Positions 25,680 to 34,852 of a DNA stretch of 40,246 bases are shown here, one piece after another. The stretch's first letter is position 1, and each line of letters starts with the position of its first letter. The notes beneath the pieces were generated by a model, which saw only the letters and a program-made list of their open reading frames with translations, was not told the origin of the DNA and made no database searches. A program made the translations under genes and the position numbers. The DNA lies in contig JAATFP010000031.1 in assembly GCA_015655125.1 (NCBI GenBank), positions 1-40,246 on the forward strand, in the 5' to 3' direction. Source of the DNA: Chitinophagales bacterium (lineage in GTDB: Bacteria; Bacteroidota; Bacteroidia; Chitinophagales; Chitinophagaceae).

Positions 25680-26153
25680 TCAGTTAACAAATACGATACT
25701 TATATTTTTATCAAACTTTACCGTAAAAGTTTCTTTTGTCGATTCCTCCTCGTTTCCCAACACCATGTACTCACCGATCGTTTGATGAAGTATCAATCTT
25801 GGTGTAGTGTAATGCACTGCCACTGCGTGTTTCGATTTGTCACTCACTGATGATTCCAGTAATTCAAAATGGTAGCTTTCAAAGTTGATCGCTTTACCAA
25901 TATTGTCTTTATAATGCGGGATCACATTTTTTAATGTGCCAATGAATCCATCCGCAGCAAAACCGGTTTTGTAATGCAATGAATTTGCGCGGCCATCCTG
26001 TTGTTTCATTTGCGTAAAATTATCCAGTTTTCCCTCCGGATTGTATACCTGCGACTTCAACAGGAATTCTTCATAAGAATAATGCAGCACATTTTTTTCA
26101 AATACGTCTGTAGCGGATGAATCGATGACCTGCCGGAAAGTAATTCGAATCAT
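25680..26153 (-). CDS. Protein of unknown function
   Basis: From the ATG at 26153 (MIRITFRQV) it has 157 residues and no signal peptide or membrane segment. The sequence FRQVIDSSATDVFEKNVLHYSYEEF, then EGKLDNFTQMKQQDGRANSLHYKTG and a basic middle, is not a family I recognise. A longer start at 26213 would read from TTG inside the inverted repeat 26203-26268, so I reject it. An octamer TAAATTTA (26163-26170 on the reverse strand), close to the -7 consensus, sits ten bases before the chosen start. It is convergent with the desaturase gene, four bases away. Confidence 0.6.
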   Translation of the reverse strand: MIRITFRQVIDSSATDVFEKNVLHYSYEEFLLKSQVYNPEGKLDNFTQMKQQDGRANSLHYKTGFAADGFIGTLKNVIPHYKDNIGKAINFESYHFELLESSVSDKSKHAVAVHYTTPRLILHQTIGEYMVLGNEEESTKETFTVKFDKNISIVFVN

Positions 26154-26202
26154 GAACATTAGTAAATTTATTGGTATAGAGAATGTTAGTTTATATTTTA
26201 GA

Positions 26203-26268
26203 AGTTTAGGCAATTTAATCCGGAGAATGGTTGTTCACAGTTATGCTCCAAACTAAATTGCCTAAACT
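26203..26268. repeat. Perfect 15-bp inverted repeat between two reverse-strand genes
   Basis: AGTTTAGGCAATTTA (26203-26217) is mirrored exactly by TAAATTGCCTAAACT (26254-26268), with 36 bases between. The right arm overlaps the stop codon of the dioxygenase-like gene, so the element would form at the end of its mRNA. Confidence 0.85.
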
Positions 26269-26992
26269 ATAAACTAATGCCGATGGTGTAGGTTCCGCTG
26301 TAACCCGCTGCTACGCTGCCTGTAACGGCCACGGTTTCATTGGCAAGATCGGTGGCCGAATTGCCAAAGATGCCGTCCTGCGCATTGCTCATCGTATTTG
26401 TTCCATGCGCAGCATATAAAGAGCTTTGATGTACCGTGTTGGAGGTCGTTTCCGGAAATGTGATTTGCGTGGTTTTCTTTAATACATTATTTACATACAC
26501 TTCTATGTGAATGTGCGTAGCGCGGCCGCTGTACCATCCCGGATAGATTGTAGTGAACGCTGCGTTGCCGCTGCCGTCCGACAATTGATAGCCGCGTAAA
26601 AAAGTCTGCCCCGTAAAACTCAATGTTCCGAGGTAACCTTGCTGATTTGCATAGCCGGAATAATATCCGTCTTTATTGCATTGCCAGATGTCCACTCTCG
26701 CGTTTGAAACAGCTTCGCAATCTGCACTAACGTTTACAATGTTGAATGTAAGTGCCAGCGGCACACCTGTTTGCCCGCCGGTGATGTCGGCTCTTTGCAA
26801 TGGGTTTGTGAGTTCACCGCCAGGGTAAGGATAAGGGCCTTCCACTTCTTCCGGTGAAGTTATACAGTTGCCAGAACCCGTTCCGGCCGTGGTTCCACCA
26901 TCTGCTGTAGCATCTGACTTTTTACAGGCATCTACCAACGTAGCGATGCTTAGTAAGCCAAGCGAATTTTGAAGAAATCTTTTCCTTTCCAT
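26267..26992 (-). CDS. Intradiol dioxygenase-like lipoprotein
   Basis: This 241-residue protein resembles protocatechuate 3,4-dioxygenase-type intradiol ring-cleaving enzymes. The entry segment TSPEEVEGPYPYPGG is characteristic, and the iron ligands appear as Tyr111 (DGYYSGY), Tyr154 (PGWYSGR), His160 and His162 (RATHIHIEV). Unlike soluble enzymes, it begins with a signal region MERKRFLQNSLGLLSIATLVDAC, with Cys23 in a lipobox, so it is likely a lipoprotein. Such exported relatives are common in Bacteroidetes. Aromatic ring cleavage outside the cytoplasm is inferred and no other catechol pathway genes are nearby. Confidence 0.82.
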   Translation of the reverse strand: MERKRFLQNSLGLLSIATLVDACKKSDATADGGTTAGTGSGNCITSPEEVEGPYPYPGGELTNPLQRADITGGQTGVPLALTFNIVNVSADCEAVSNARVDIWQCNKDGYYSGYANQQGYLGTLSFTGQTFLRGYQLSDGSGNAAFTTIYPGWYSGRATHIHIEVYVNNVLKKTTQITFPETTSNTVHQSSLYAAHGTNTMSNAQDGIFGNSATDLANETVAVTGSVAAGYSGTYTIGISL

Positions 26993-27096
26993 GATTGAGG
27001 ATTTTAGTGGTGACTAAATTGTTCCCTAAAATGATCAATTATAAAAGGCAAAAAAAAATGTTTCGGTAAAAAAATAATTTGTTGCGGTAGAAAGAT

Positions 27097-27789
27097 CTAT
27101 TTGTTAAAATGCTTTAAGAAACTTTCTTCGTAGCTGTTGCTCACGGGTACTTCTTCATTACCGATGGTGATCATCTTACTGCGAAGGCTGGTGATCTTAT
27201 TGAGCGCCACAACATAGCTTCTGTGTACGCGTTGAAAGTTTTCTTCCGGTAATTTTTCAACGATGCTTTTAAGCGTCATCCGCGCCACCACCGGCTTTTG
27301 ATTAGCAAGATGAATTTTCAAATAATCATCGAGACCTTCGATAAATAAAATATCATTGGTGTCGATTTTCAGTAAACTATAATCTGCGCGGATATAAATA
27401 AAAGTGGCAGTGGAAACAGAAAGTGAATTTTTTAGTTGCTGTTGTTGTTGTGCCTTTTGTGCTGCCTGCAAAAATCTTTCAAAAGTGAAAGGCTTCAACA
27501 GGAAATCGATCGCATTCAAATCAAATCCATCTACGGCATAGTTGCTGTGCGCAGTTGTAAATATCACCATAGTTTCCTGGCGGATACTCCTGTAGAGATC
27601 AAGTCCGCTCAAAGAAGGCATGTTGATGTCGAGAAACAATAGATCCACAGGATATTTGTTAATGTATTTTAAAGCATCAACCGGTTTGTTGAAACTTTTT
27701 TCCAGTGAAATGAAATCTATCCTGTTACAAAAAATGTCGATGATCTGCAGGGCAGGGAGTTCATCATCGATAGCAATAGCTTTGATCAT
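27097..27789 (-). CDS. LytTR-type response regulator, second pair
   Basis: The 230-residue protein has a receiver domain with IDDE and phospho-acceptor Asp54 in LFLDINMP, and a C-terminal LytTR domain with ILFIEGLDDYLKIHL and VHRSYVVALNKI, plus EEVPVSNSYEE. It overlaps the downstream end of its kinase gene by four bases. The pair is similar in organisation to 5998-7802 but differs strongly in sequence, so it is an old paralogue and not a recent duplication. Confidence 0.92.
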   Translation of the reverse strand: MIKAIAIDDELPALQIIDIFCNRIDFISLEKSFNKPVDALKYINKYPVDLLFLDINMPSLSGLDLYRSIRQETMVIFTTAHSNYAVDGFDLNAIDFLLKPFTFERFLQAAQKAQQQQQLKNSLSVSTATFIYIRADYSLLKIDTNDILFIEGLDDYLKIHLANQKPVVARMTLKSIVEKLPEENFQRVHRSYVVALNKITSLRSKMITIGNEEVPVSNSYEESFLKHFNK

Positions 27790-28844
27790 ACGAAATTGAT
27801 GCTTAGGTTTACGGTAAATTGTTTTTCGTTTTCTGATATGGTGATGTCATGGGCAGATGGGTACAGGAGTTCAAGCCGGTTACGTGTATTTGTAATACCA
27901 ATGCCGTTGCGGGTTTCATCACTCACCTGCACCGTCACTTTATTATTGATGACAAGCATTTCAAGCCGGGAATCATAAATGTTGATCACGATCTTGATGT
28001 TGGTATCTTCGGCTGCATTGAGTCCATATTTGAAAGCATTTTCAATAAAAGAGATCAGGATCAGCGGCGCGATCGATTTTCCTTCTTCGTTTCCCCAGAT
28101 GCTGTAATTTAATTTTACTTCTTCGCCAAACCTAAGCCGTTGCAGGTCGATATAGTTCCGGATATAATCCAGTTCTTTTTTCAACGGCACTTTTTCATTC
28201 GTAGCTTCGGTAAGTATGTACCGCATCATTGCGGCAAGCTTTTGTACGGCTTCGGGCGTACCGTCGGATTTCTGGATGGCAAGCGAATAGATCGAGTTAA
28301 GTGTATTGAATAAAAAATGCGGATTGATTTGTGCCTTCAAATAAGACAGTTCCGTGTCCAGTTTTTCCTTTTCTGTTTTGCGCCAGCGGATATTTATTTT
28401 GATGAGCAAAGAAAAAAATACGACTGCTACAAAAAGAAACAGGTTATGGTCAATCCTTGCGAAGAAAAAATTTCTTCCGGCTGGTTCGCCCGGATGCGGT
28501 AGAAAAGGAGCGGGAAAACTTTCCGGAGGATGAGTGTTCACCGGCCATGGTGCCTGCGGGGTGTGAAAAAGTTGCGGCACAACAGCTATCACCAGCATTG
28601 ATATAAACAGAAGAAAAAAATACGAAAGGTATTTTTTCCCGAAATATAATTTGGGAATTAGAATAAAATAATTGAGGTAAAAAAACATTAACAGCAATAC
28701 ATATCTCGAAAGATCCCGGATCGCCATTTCATTAAACACAAAGAGACCGTTCCCGGTATTCTGATCGGTGTTCAGGATAGGGATCAATAAAAAACCAACG
28801 CTGCCAGCAAGATAGAGCCACCATTGGTTTTTTTTCGTAAACAT
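27786..28844 (-). CDS. LytS-like sensor histidine kinase, second pair
   Basis: The 352-residue protein has membrane helices near residues 8-22, 44-66, 74-92 and 132-150, with a proline-rich extracytoplasmic loop (98-125) between the last two. Next come a linker TEKEKLDTELSYL and the phospho-acceptor box LKAQINPHFLFNTLN with His176. The N box LISFIENAFKYGL and glycine box GIGITNTRNRLELLYP form the ATP-binding domain. It is translationally coupled to the response regulator. The signal it senses is unknown. Confidence 0.9.
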   Translation of the reverse strand: MFTKKNQWWLYLAGSVGFLLIPILNTDQNTGNGLFVFNEMAIRDLSRYVLLLMFFYLNYFILIPKLYFGKKYLSYFFLLFISMLVIAVVPQLFHTPQAPWPVNTHPPESFPAPFLPHPGEPAGRNFFFARIDHNLFLFVAVVFFSLLIKINIRWRKTEKEKLDTELSYLKAQINPHFLFNTLNSIYSLAIQKSDGTPEAVQKLAAMMRYILTEATNEKVPLKKELDYIRNYIDLQRLRFGEEVKLNYSIWGNEEGKSIAPLILISFIENAFKYGLNAAEDTNIKIVINIYDSRLEMLVINNKVTVQVSDETRNGIGITNTRNRLELLYPSAHDITISENEKQFTVNLSINFV

Positions 28845-28933
28845 GCTGTTGTTTTTGATTTGAAATTAACAATCGTCGTTTTCACCGGTTTCATTTTGCG
28901 GTAACATGCAGGTTTGTGCCGGTAAAAATATTT

Positions 28934-30400
28934 CTATTTTTTCAATTCATTGTTTACGGTCCGCCAAATATTTATTGGGTTCGAGGATTTTAATTCATCC
29001 GGTAATAATTCGTCGGGCCAGTTTTGAAATGCGACGGGTCGTGCAAACCTACGGATGCCATCGGCACCAACGGATGTAAACCTGCTGTCGGTGGTGGCTG
29101 GAAACGGGCCACCATGCTGCATACTCAATCCAACGGTAACTCCGGTTGGAACGCCGTTGAGAATAAGTCTGCCGCAGATATTTTTTACTGTTTCAACAAG
29201 CGCTTCGTGCAGAATAACATCATTGTTGGTGGCCATCAGAGTTGCCGTCAACTGGCCTTCCATCGCTGTGGCAACGGCCACCATTTCAGTCATATCAACA
29301 CACCGAACAATAATTGAGTAGGGACCAAATACTTCCTGATGCAACAGCGGATTTGCAATAAAATCTGCTGCGCTTACTGCTGCAATCGTTGCTGTAGCTT
29401 CATTGAACGCCGATTCTTTTTTTGATACTGCCACTTGTTCCACATCTTGCTGCGACAATGCGGCAGCTCTTTTTTCTACATAGTTTTTATAGATACCGGC
29501 ATTCAGCATTGGTTCGGGCGAGATATTTTTGATTTCTTCTGATAAAACGTTGATGAATTTTTTGAGGTCATCATTGTCCACTCCCACTACGATTCCGGGA
29601 TTTGTGCAAAACTGACCGGCATTTAAAGTAATAGAACCGGCATATAATTTTGCAATTTGCGCCGCATCATTGCTGATCTTTTCGGGCAATAAAAAAACCG
29701 GGTTCATACTGCTCATTTCTGCAAAGACCGGTATTGGAACGGGCCGTTGGTTTCCCCAGTCAAATAATTGTTTGCCACCTGCGAAGGAACCTGTAAAACC
29801 GACCGCTTTGGTGTATTGATGTTTTACCAAAGCCTCGCCTACGGCAGGCGCTGCGCCATATACATGAGAAAAAATTCCTTTCGGAAGATAGTGATTTGCG
29901 GCAGCTTTAGTAATCGCGTTGGCAACGAGCCGGCTCGTTTGAGCATGACCGGGATGTACCTTAACGATTACGGGGCAGCCTGCCGCAAAGGCACAAGCGG
30001 TATCGCCGCCGGCAGTAGAATAAGCAAAAGGAAAATTGGCAGCACCGAAAACAACCACGGGACCCAGCGGCACCAGCATCTTGCGGATGTCTGGTTTGGG
30101 AGGATTAACATTTTCATTTGCTTCATCAATACGAACATCGAGCCATTGGCCGCTTTCACAAAAAGCGGCATAGTTATTTAACTGAAAAATCGTTCTTGCT
30201 CTTTCGCTGCGCAATCTTGCTGCGGGAAGATTTGTTTCAATCATTGCAGTTTCTATCAATTCCTCACCAATGACTTCTATTTCGTTGGCAATGCTACGCA
30301 TGAAATCGGCGCGTTGTTTAAGGGAAAGTTTTCTGTAGATAAAAAATGCCTGCCAGGCTTCAGCGGCAGCGATATTTATTTCGTCGATGGTGGCATCCAT
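28934..30400 (-). CDS. 2,5-dioxovalerate (alpha-ketoglutaric semialdehyde) dehydrogenase-like
   Basis: This 488-residue aldehyde dehydrogenase (from ATG 30400, MDATIDEINIAAA) belongs to the group that oxidises alpha-ketoglutaric semialdehyde with NADP. It shows GAANFPFAYSTAGGDTACAF, the base Glu228 in FAEMSSMNPVF and Cys265 in NAGQFCTNPG. The typical end is GGPFPATTDSRFTSVG. A longer frame continues upstream to 30625, but its first 75 codons have no family similarity. It is last in the glycerol cluster on the reverse strand, 137 bases after glpF. Whether it acts on a sugar-acid product or on another aldehyde of glycerol metabolism cannot be decided here. Confidence 0.85.
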   Translation of the reverse strand: MDATIDEINIAAAEAWQAFFIYRKLSLKQRADFMRSIANEIEVIGEELIETAMIETNLPAARLRSERARTIFQLNNYAAFCESGQWLDVRIDEANENVNPPKPDIRKMLVPLGPVVVFGAANFPFAYSTAGGDTACAFAAGCPVIVKVHPGHAQTSRLVANAITKAAANHYLPKGIFSHVYGAAPAVGEALVKHQYTKAVGFTGSFAGGKQLFDWGNQRPVPIPVFAEMSSMNPVFLLPEKISNDAAQIAKLYAGSITLNAGQFCTNPGIVVGVDNDDLKKFINVLSEEIKNISPEPMLNAGIYKNYVEKRAAALSQQDVEQVAVSKKESAFNEATATIAAVSAADFIANPLLHQEVFGPYSIIVRCVDMTEMVAVATAMEGQLTATLMATNNDVILHEALVETVKNICGRLILNGVPTGVTVGLSMQHGGPFPATTDSRFTSVGADGIRRFARPVAFQNWPDELLPDELKSSNPINIWRTVNNELKK

Positions 30401-30537
30401 GTGTATCAGTTTGGGATTTAGTGATGAGAGGTTGGGGTTGCGTGTTTCAGTTGTTTGCGAAAGCTTGCACTGCGTCTTAAAAAAATCCGTACAGCTTTTT
30501 TCTGATGAATAACATTTGTAAATAATTAAAAAATGCC

Positions 30538-31200
30538 TCATCCGCCACTCGTAAACCGAAAAACTATCGTTGCAAGTATTGCCCCAATAATCGGTCCAAT
30601 CACGGGTATCCAGCTGTACGACCAATCGCTGTCGCGTTTTCCTTTAATAGGCAGCACTGCGTGCATGATGCGGGGCCCTAGATCACGCGCGGGGTTGATG
30701 GCATATCCTGTTGTTCCTCCGAGCGAGCCTAGTGTTGTTTGTGGCGTGGAAATAAAAAGTACACCCAATATCAAAGTAAAGGTGCCGATGATCTCACTCA
30801 CTAAATTGCTGAAAATATTTCGGATAGCAGGTGCCGTACAAAATACGGCGAGTTTGAGGTCTGCATTTTCAGTTTCATCAAAGTGCCTGCGGTATTGAAC
30901 CCATACGAGTGATGCGCCCACCATTGCGCCTGTCATCTGGCCGGCAAAATAAATGTGAACGTTGTTCCATATATTTTCTTTAATTGCCAAAGCGATTGTT
31001 ACCGCTGGATTCAAATGTGCGCCGCTTCCGGCTGCAGCGACATAAACACCTACAAATACAGCGATCGCCCATCCGAAAGTAATGACAATCCATCCGGCTC
31101 CCTGTCCCTTTGTTTTAGCAAGTACTACATTGGCAACAACCCCATTGCCCAGTAAAATCAGCAGGCATGAGCCGGTAATTTCCGAAAGAAAAATATTCAT
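30538..31200 (-). CDS. glpF: Aquaglyceroporin family channel
   Basis: The 220-residue inner membrane channel belongs to the MIP family. Two half-helix motifs are present: GAHLNPAVTIALA and YAINPARDLGPR. The Asp after the second NPAR marks glycerol-conducting members. Six transmembrane helices can be traced, from LSEITGSCLLILLGNGVVANVVL to IPVIGPIIGAILATIVFRF. It is shorter than the E. coli protein (281 residues), mostly through a short C-terminus. Its position right after glpK and glpD strongly supports glycerol uptake. Confidence 0.92.
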   Translation of the reverse strand: MNIFLSEITGSCLLILLGNGVVANVVLAKTKGQGAGWIVITFGWAIAVFVGVYVAAAGSGAHLNPAVTIALAIKENIWNNVHIYFAGQMTGAMVGASLVWVQYRRHFDETENADLKLAVFCTAPAIRNIFSNLVSEIIGTFTLILGVLFISTPQTTLGSLGGTTGYAINPARDLGPRIMHAVLPIKGKRDSDWSYSWIPVIGPIIGAILATIVFRFTSGG

Positions 31201-31290
31201 AATGGCAGGTTTTTGTAAAATGGAAACACAGGTTTCGGCTGATCAAAAAATTACACAGAAATGAATTCTAATAGAAATGCGGTACAAAAT

Positions 31291-31309
31291 CTGTCAGCCT
31301 GAGCCTGAC
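31291..31309. repeat. Single arm of the REP-like repeat
   Basis: CTGTCAGCCTGAGCCTGAC matches one arm of the family at 1527, 13137 and 16843. The second arm was not found nearby. It lies between glpF and glpD. Confidence 0.6.
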
Positions 31310-31336
31310 GGCACACTCAATTTATCTCACGATTTT

Positions 31337-32893
31337 TTATTCTAATAAATATTCTTTTGCTAATGTAACAAATGCTGCTGTTTGTTGCTCGATCCAGGTT
31401 TCGTCTTTTTCTAATTCTTTGGCCATCAGATTCGCCACTACATGCGCTGCTTCGATGGCAGAGCGCGCGTCGATGAAAAGTGAACGCGTTCTTCTTGCCA
31501 GCGCATCTTCCACGGTCAACGCCATTTCTTCGCGAACCGCCCAAATGATGCAGGCTTTCGAAAACGGCAACGCCGGATGAATGCGTTCCATCCATGCGGC
31601 ATTTTCGTTAAACAATTTTTTGATGAACGCCGCATCTGAACCATAATAATGCAAGTCGTCGTTTTCGTTAATGTCGGTTTTGTAACCATGTATCTTCAAA
31701 GTTTCGGTAAGGCACGACCGTTTTTCAAGGCCCGCAACCGCAATCGTTTTGTCGATCACATCGCGCGACATTTTCCTGTATGTTGTCCACTTCCCGCCTG
31801 TGATGCTGACAAGTTTTGATGAAGAAACGACGATCGTATGATCGCGTGGCAGCAACGCCGTTTTCCTGGTATTTGTTTTTTTTACCAGCGGACGAAGTCC
31901 CGCGAAAACAGACAAGACATCTTTTCTCGTGATAGTTGACGTAAGATAAAGATTAAGATGAGTAAGGATAAAATCTACTTCTTCTTCAAGTGCCCTCGGT
32001 TCGTATGAACTTTTTGCCACAGGAGTGTCGGTTGTTCCGGCCACCACTTTTCCGTGCCATGGAACGGCAAACAACACTCTGCCATCGGCAGTTTTTGGAA
32101 CCATCATGGCATCATTCTCCGGAAAGAATTTTTTATCAATAACAAGATGTACGCCTTGTGAAGCGGTGACCAGTGAAGGTTGCAGCGGATCATCCATTTT
32201 CAATACCGCGTCTGTAAAAACGCCGGTGGCATTGATCACGGATTTTGAATATAATTGATAAACGTTTTTTGTAAAACTATCTTCTACGGTTACGCCCGTG
32301 ATGGTGTTATCAGATTTAATAAAGCCGGTTACCTTGAAATAATTCAGGATTGTAGCACCATTTTCCGCTGCGGTTTGAGCGAGATTAATGGCAAGCCGCG
32401 AATCGTCGAACTGGCCATCTTGATAGATAATGCCGCCGCGGAGGTTGTTTGATTTTGCTGTTGGCAGTAATTGCTGTGCCTTTCCTTTTGAAATGACAGA
32501 TGTGTTACCGAGGCTCAATCTTCCCGCCATCAGATCATAAATTTTTAAGCCGATGCCATAATATATTTTCTCCCACCATTTGTACGCCGGTATTATGAAA
32601 GAAAAATTGGTGGTTACATGCGGAGCATTTTTCAATAGTATTCCGCGCTCTTTTAATGCGTCCATTACGAGGCGGATGTTACCTTGTGCCAGGTATCGCA
32701 CACCTCCGTGAACAAGTTTTGTAGAACGGCTTGAAGTGCCTTTTGCAAAATCAAATTGTTCGAGCAATAATGTTTTATATCCGCGCGATGCAGCATCTAC
32801 TGCACTTCCAAGGCCGGTGGCTCCGCCGCCGATGATGATCACATCCCAAACCAGGGTTTGCGTGAGTTGCGATATCATTTTTTTTCTGTCCAC
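31337..32893 (-). CDS. glpD: Glycerol-3-phosphate dehydrogenase (FAD-dependent)
   Basis: GlpD oxidises sn-glycerol 3-phosphate to dihydroxyacetone phosphate at the membrane with transfer of electrons to quinone. The 518-residue protein opens with WDVIIIGGGATGLGSAVDAASRGY, the FAD-binding motif, followed by the signature STKLVHGGVRYL. The C-terminal region with SITGGKWTTYRKMSRDVID and the closing helical domain are complete. Start codon: either MDRKK at 32893 or the internal Met6. It is the second gene of the glycerol cluster, 78 bases after glpK. Confidence 0.95.
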   Translation of the reverse strand: MDRKKMISQLTQTLVWDVIIIGGGATGLGSAVDAASRGYKTLLLEQFDFAKGTSSRSTKLVHGGVRYLAQGNIRLVMDALKERGILLKNAPHVTTNFSFIIPAYKWWEKIYYGIGLKIYDLMAGRLSLGNTSVISKGKAQQLLPTAKSNNLRGGIIYQDGQFDDSRLAINLAQTAAENGATILNYFKVTGFIKSDNTITGVTVEDSFTKNVYQLYSKSVINATGVFTDAVLKMDDPLQPSLVTASQGVHLVIDKKFFPENDAMMVPKTADGRVLFAVPWHGKVVAGTTDTPVAKSSYEPRALEEEVDFILTHLNLYLTSTITRKDVLSVFAGLRPLVKKTNTRKTALLPRDHTIVVSSSKLVSITGGKWTTYRKMSRDVIDKTIAVAGLEKRSCLTETLKIHGYKTDINENDDLHYYGSDAAFIKKLFNENAAWMERIHPALPFSKACIIWAVREEMALTVEDALARRTRSLFIDARSAIEAAHVVANLMAKELEKDETWIEQQTAAFVTLAKEYLLE

Positions 32894-32971
32894 TTTTTTT
32901 AATGAAGAATTTCTTTTAAAAGATTTGTATCAATAAGTTTAATAATGGTGCGGATTAAGAGCATTCCTGAT

Positions 32972-34462
32972 TTATTTTGACCATGCGATCGTGGCGTCAA
33001 CTGCACGTTTCCAGCCTTTAGCCAGTTCATTTCTTTTATCCTTGTTCATCGACGGATCAAATGTTTTATCGATCCGCCATTGTTGCTGAATATCGGCAAT
33101 ATCTTTCCAATAACCAACGGCAAGCCCTGCAAGGTAAGCTGCGCCGAGCGCGGTTGTTTCGGTAACTTCCGGGCGTAATACTTTTGTATTTAAAATATTG
33201 CTTTGAAACTGCATCAGAAGGTCGTTTGCTTTGGCACCGCCATCAACCCTCAATTCCTTAATCGAAATTTCCGAGTCGGCCTCCATAGCTTTTAGCACAT
33301 CCATCGTTTGGTATGCGATGCTTTCCAGAGCAGCCCGTGCGATATGACTGGCATTGCTTCCACGGCTCAGCCCAAATATTGAACCGCGGGCCTCCGGCTT
33401 CCAGTAGGGTGCGCCAAGTCCTACGAAGGCCGGTACCACGTATACGCCGTCGCTGCTATGTTCCTTCATGGCCAATGCTTCCACCTCTGCCGAAGACCGT
33501 ATGATGCCAAGTCCATCGCGTAGCCATTGAACGATTGCGCCTGCAATAAAGACACTTCCTTCCAGCGCATAGCTGGTAACTCCGTTTATTTTCCACGCAA
33601 TGGTGGTAAGTAAGTTATTATTGCTGTAAACGGGTTTGTCGCCGGTATTCATCAACATAAAACATCCGGTGCCGTAGGTGTTTTTAACCATGCCCGGCTG
33701 TGTACACATTTGGCCGAATAATGCGGCTTGCTGATCGCCGGCAATTCCGGCGATCGGAATATTTTTAGCGGTGATAATATTTTGTGTAGTGCCATATATC
33801 TCGCTACTGCTGCGGATCCCGGGCAATATGTTGCCCGGTACATCGAGGATGCTGAGCAGTTGCTCGTCCCATTGCTGGATATGGATGTTGCACAACATTG
33901 TCCGTGAGGCATTGCTTACGTCGGTGGCGTGCACCTGTCCGCGTGTGAGGTTCCAAAGGATCCATGTATCAATGGTGCCGAAAGCAAGTTCTCCACGTAT
34001 GGCACGTTCTCGTGCACCTGCAACGTGATCCAGTATCCAGCGTATTTTGGTTCCTGAAAAATAAGCGTCGGCAATGAGTCCTGTCTTTTGCTTAATAGTA
34101 ATGTCGTAACCGTTCTCCTTTAAATCGTCGCAAAATGATGCGGTCCTGCGATCCTGCCATACGATGGCATTATAGATCGGTTTACCGGTTGCACGTTCCC
34201 ACACCACGGTTGTTTCGCGCTGATTTGTAATGCCGATCGCTGCAATATTTTCTGCTGATAACCCGGCCTTGCCAATCGCTTCAATGGCCACACCTAGCTG
34301 TGTACTCCAGATCTCGAGCGCATCGTGTTCTACCCAGCCGGGCTCAGGAAAGAACTGTGTAAACTCTTTCTGTGCCACTGATATAACAGCGCCATGCTGG
34401 TCGAAAATGATGGCCCTGCTGCTGGTGGTTCCCTGGTCAAGCGCTAGAATATACTGGTTCAT
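32972..34462 (-). CDS. glpK: Glycerol kinase
   Basis: GlpK phosphorylates glycerol with ATP to sn-glycerol 3-phosphate in the cytoplasm. The protein of 496 residues starts at ATG 34462 ([17 protein letters not shown]), the exact family start; a longer frame to 34537 adds 25 non-conserved codons. Other motifs: [72 protein letters not shown] and [17 protein letters not shown]. The first gene of the cluster glpK, glpD, glpF and aldehyde dehydrogenase. Confidence 0.96.
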   Translation of the reverse strand: MNQYILALDQGTTSSRAIIFDQHGAVISVAQKEFTQFFPEPGWVEHDALEIWSTQLGVAIEAIGKAGLSAENIAAIGITNQRETTVVWERATGKPIYNAIVWQDRRTASFCDDLKENGYDITIKQKTGLIADAYFSGTKIRWILDHVAGARERAIRGELAFGTIDTWILWNLTRGQVHATDVSNASRTMLCNIHIQQWDEQLLSILDVPGNILPGIRSSSEIYGTTQNIITAKNIPIAGIAGDQQAALFGQMCTQPGMVKNTYGTGCFMLMNTGDKPVYSNNNLLTTIAWKINGVTSYALEGSVFIAGAIVQWLRDGLGIIRSSAEVEALAMKEHSSDGVYVVPAFVGLGAPYWKPEARGSIFGLSRGSNASHIARAALESIAYQTMDVLKAMEADSEISIKELRVDGGAKANDLLMQFQSNILNTKVLRPEVTETTALGAAYLAGLAVGYWKDIADIQQQWRIDKTFDPSMNKDKRNELAKGWKRAVDATIAWSK

Positions 34463-34595
34463 TCGTGTAGGGTTTAGCGTGTAGTGGCGGGTATGTTTTA
34501 AGATTGTTGAATTTTTATCATTGGTTAATCCGCTCACTCACTAAATTTAGCGCTTTGTGCCATTTTACGTTGCCCGGGAAAGTTTTTTTAAAAAA

Positions 34596-34627
34596 TTTGG
34601 CTGCGAAATTTCATCGCCTTATCTTTG
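34596..34627 (+). promoter_or_regulatory. Promoter of tRNA-Glu
   Basis: TTTG at 34596-34599 and TATCTTTG at 34620-34627 form the two Bacteroidetes elements (-33 and TAnnTTTG), separated by 20 bases. The transcription start expected near 34634 leaves about ten bases before the tRNA. Confidence 0.8.
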
Positions 34628-34644
34628 CCGTCCTTTAAAATGAT

Positions 34645-34716
34645 GCCGCGTTGGTCAAGGGGTTAAGACGCCTCCCTTTCACGGAGGAATCACGGGTTCG
34701 AATCCCGTACGTGGTA
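34645..34716 (+). tRNA. tRNA-Glu (anticodon TTC)
   Basis: A full cloverleaf can be drawn. The acceptor stem pairs GCCGCGT with ACGTGGT (two G-U pairs). The anticodon arm CCTCC / GGAGG encloses the loop CTTTCAC, with TTC at 34678-34680. The T arm is ACGGG / CCCGT around TTCGAAT. The discriminator base is A and CCA is not encoded. A promoter lies upstream and a terminator at 34729-34754, so it is a stand-alone unit. Confidence 0.95.
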
Positions 34717-34728
34717 CAAAAAAATCAG

Positions 34729-34754
34729 CCTCTCCATTTGCGAGAGGTTTTTTT
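34729..34754 (+). terminator. Intrinsic terminator of tRNA-Glu
   Basis: CCTCTC (34729-34734) pairs with GAGAGG (34742-34747) around a seven-base loop, followed by seven T residues. Confidence 0.9.
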
Positions 34755-34852
34755 ATGATCTTAACTCAGCCAAATTTTGAATAATATGAAAAGTCGGTTG
34801 GTTGTAATCGTAAAAAGTGCTACATTTCGAAACCCAAAAACGTACCTGCTAT

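Noticed and set aside
26154..26213. A longer start of the unknown protein at 25680-26153.
   Set aside because: The added 20 codons begin with TTG inside the left arm of a perfect inverted repeat and continue through intergenic sequence.
30401..30625. An N-terminal extension of the aldehyde dehydrogenase at 28934-30400.
   Set aside because: The 75 upstream codons have no similarity to the family and include repeat-like intergenic sequence; the protein is complete from Met at 30400.
34463..34644. A riboswitch or other structured leader upstream of glpK.
   Set aside because: No known riboswitch features were recognised. Only a palindromic TAAATTTA at 34552-34559 was noted, which could be a weak promoter element.
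34645..34716. tRNA-Glu as a phage or island attachment site.
   Set aside because: I looked for a second copy of the tRNA 3' end between 34755 and 35805 and found none, and there is no integrase.
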